Assembly: GCA_013335325.1 (NCBI GenBank)
Contig: JAAXVU010000003.1
Span: forward strand, 1-36,512
Reading direction: 5' to 3'
Length of the DNA stretch: 36,512 nucleotides
Source of the DNA: Candidatus Omnitrophota bacterium
GTDB lineage: Bacteria > Omnitrophota > Gorgyraeia > Zapsychrales > Fredricksoniimonadaceae
Part shown: one piece after another, positions 35,801-36,512 of the stretch
Layout: each line of letters starts with the position of its first letter
Position numbering within the stretch: the first letter of the stretch is position 1
Position numbers and translations under genes: made by a program
The notes under the pieces: model-generated
Database searches by the model: none
Told to the model about the DNA's origin: nothing
What the model saw: only the letters and a program-made list of their open reading frames with translations

Positions 35801-36512
35801 GAGCGCCTTAACTTCCTCAGTGCGTTTACGGGTATCTTTGTAATCAGGACACACGACCTCCAATTCAGCCAGCTTGACAAAAGCCTCCTTAAACTGATGA
35901 CCAGACAGTAAAGACTGGGCATCCCGATACAAGACTGCTGCTTTCTCAATCCTGGTCCGCTGTGACTTGCTGGTTTCATCCGAAATATCCTGATCTATTC
36001 GAGCAATATAACTACGGACTTTCTTATAGTCCGGCATTATCTTGGCTGTCTCTATAAACTTTTCCTTGGCCAAAGCAAACTTGCGCTCATGGTAGAGCGT
36101 AACGGCCTGTGAATATGGTCCTTCAGCTCTCTGCTCGACAGACTGGCGCTCCTTCAAACCTGCCTCAGAACCGATATCCTTGTCGATATGGCCAAGATAG
36201 GAATGCAGATCTTTGTAATTGGAATCGACCGCAGCGGTCTCCAGCAGCTTAGTCTTGGCCTCAGTAAACTTATGCTCAGCATACAGCTTCAAGGCTTGAG
36301 TATACAGCTCATCAGCCTTGCGCAACTGTTCCAACCGAGCTGTTTGTTCTTGCTGGATTTTAATGTCCCGCTCGAGACGCGACAAGTAAACGGCTGTATC
36401 GCGAAAACCTGGCGAAAGCACCTGGACCTGCATGAATTTCTTATTGGCTTCTACGAATTCCCTATGCTTGTAAAGCGCCAGCGCCTGTTCATAGACCGGA
36501 GCAGCCTCATCG
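32816..36512 (-). CDS. Large TPR-like repeat and coiled-coil protein (5' end beyond window)
   Basis: 1231 codons are visible and the frame stays open past the right edge. The Met at 36433 lies inside a repeat (VYEQALALYKHREFVEANKKF precedes it), so it is not the start. About ten TPR-like units are seen, each beginning like LYxxAxxLYxxxxFxEAKxKF and ending in PxYKxxxxYLxxIDxDI. Most are near the visible N-terminus (five in the first 400 residues), and the rest are spread between long charged coiled coils and low-complexity Gln/Glu/Lys-rich linkers. A less charged, Cys-containing insert with CTKFEENAVTV and CKISFKS lies about two-thirds along. No enzymatic motif was seen. A scaffold role in the envelope is inference from its neighbours. 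Confidence 0.85.
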   Translation of the reverse strand, partial: DEAAPVYEQALALYKHREFVEANKKFMQVQVLSPGFRDTAVYLSRLERDIKIQQEQTARLEQLRKADELYTQALKLYAEHKFTEAKTKLLETAAVDSNYKDLHSYLGHIDKDIGSEAGLKERQSVEQRAEGPYSQAVTLYHERKFALAKEKFIETAKIMPDYKKVRSYIARIDQDISDETSKSQRTRIEKAAVLYRDAQSLLSGHQFKEAFVKLAELEVVCPDYKDTRKRTEEVKALLVLNGIPVPEVTAAPVNTETPSSDGLSEEQIFALYKEAVSRYKAQDYPEARKLFEKISKARLQYRSTAKYLQSIDAIVGTQEKPNAAEQPAVRVKQGTPDAAAGEAKKAQVVQAEKLYREAVEFFKAGKYTEAKVKFEEAEALAPGYKSARHYIALSTKAQEKLAQPAAVRSQEKPASAAVSKAQSGQNSDMLRALAKRSEEIYNQIKKLAQDKDMASTQQTFEQVDRIISRLEKDQQRMAAEVEARQRREQEEGIRQKQVEKTTEIRNARKAQAETKQLLEAEKQKMTEAEHVRLGDLKDKEKEKARQEQKAFDDKVEALYQKALEAARNKQYAVAREAFTEITSVRPNYKDSIKVLTRIDREEGEARLVEYENKDRETVTALVERATVINMESVRLIEAGNYDEVHKKFDELGGILREVQNIKKTMLTRRREFSERWEKRMAQTRASGVASQRSPDKVVADVDSGINSAKARAVFQEGEKLYAAQNYSEAKAKFVEASCIDPKLQAAVTYITRINRIQEKQDFESQKERNKMQARILERKEESPKEAAAVDASASVSAAADRTKHLLDSGLELYRTRRYREARIKFEELQQIGDARQCKQAKHYLASIETILQKEKAEAEKERQAEHERYLRERRAQDIGTGQKPKTPVATGVTPSLTRAERDQEIQRQQELRAIEQQNAIERKQALSGSMAQEGQTAMSTNVEQSQKVQSVVTDVQPVLNGEKSITCTKFEENAVTVPVKGTKICKISFKSQGEKTHASAAPCRPRALRTVKDNDALEMNAYKARIQKEKVRLEKQEAVQRKADEKKREHLMQDTNVLDKVRVEEGRKKKAQIAAIESPSGSKPTAVAVPLQSGAAVKPLSASDTQEASLRLSIENGKRALQQQREAIRRDFEDGVERLYTDAVDLFKKRLYEEARQEFLQVADMIQGYKKTDYYLGQISRVLKVDSQNLASQAPNPIPHSSQTSSQVLAEAKRIQAISRELDAVEQQVHR

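Noticed and set aside
36431-36433. Met at 36433 as the start of the right-edge gene
   Set aside because: The frame is open upstream to the window edge and encodes the first half of a TPR-like unit, so this Met is internal.

Overview
The window reads as bacterial chromosome, and every gene I can support lies on the minus strand, so transcription runs from right to left. The best guess for the organism is an uncultivated Gram-negative lineage of the Omnitrophota type, with Elusimicrobiota or a PVC group as alternatives. The reasons are an outer-membrane secretin, an AsmA-like protein, a glycine cleavage P-protein split into two subunits, many secreted coiled-coil and TPR proteins, a GH94-like protein of about 1090 residues, and what looks like the start of a giant repeat gene. 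This taxonomic call is inference; there is no rRNA or other marker gene here.

Right to left: (1) 36512-30278 is an envelope block with a TPR-like repeat protein cut by the window edge, a membrane-anchored coiled-coil protein and an AsmA-like protein. (2) 30101-28643 holds a PilZ gene with a good sigma70-type promoter, then a membrane-anchored coiled-coil protein followed by a clear terminator. (3) 28607-26267 holds small conserved genes (YgjP-like metalloprotease, DUF167, YqeY) and a polysaccharide deacetylase-like protein. (4) 26217-17763 holds a GH94-like protein, then gcvT, gcvH, gcvPA, gcvPB and a lipoate ligase-like gene, together the glycine cleavage system without its L-protein; a hairpin terminator or attenuator sits between gcvH and gcvPA. 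(5) 17692-13989 holds an S41-type peptidase homologue with an altered lysine site, a membrane-anchored ATP-synthase-delta-like protein, and a GT2 / DUF2304 / GT2 glycosyltransferase set. (6) 13899-10833 holds a GspC/PilP-like protein, a secretin and a coiled-coil TPR protein. (7) 10767-7526 holds two secreted paralogues with a formylglycine-generating-enzyme (SUMF1) fold that lack the catalytic cysteine. (8) 7378-1 is the 5' part of a very large secreted protein made of about 165 tandem copies of a 13-residue motif, G-[IV]-N-W-x-D-[ILV]-x-x-[LM]-[ST]-x-x.

The most striking object is this last gene. From base 8 to base 5899 the Trp codon recurs every 39 bp without an insertion or deletion at any point I checked, and the frame is open off the left edge. 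Blocks 6 to 8 together (a GspC-GspD-like pair, a TPR partner, two pseudo-FGE surface proteins and the giant repeat protein) look like a dedicated system for export and surface display. I propose this as the possible undescribed system in the window. The link between the secretin and these cargos rests on adjacency and secretion signals only.

No tRNA, rRNA, CRISPR array, transposase or integrase was found. No gene-free stretch reaches 300 bases; the longest gaps are about 240 bases (30042-30277), 176 bases (28608-28783) and 147 bases (7379-7525).
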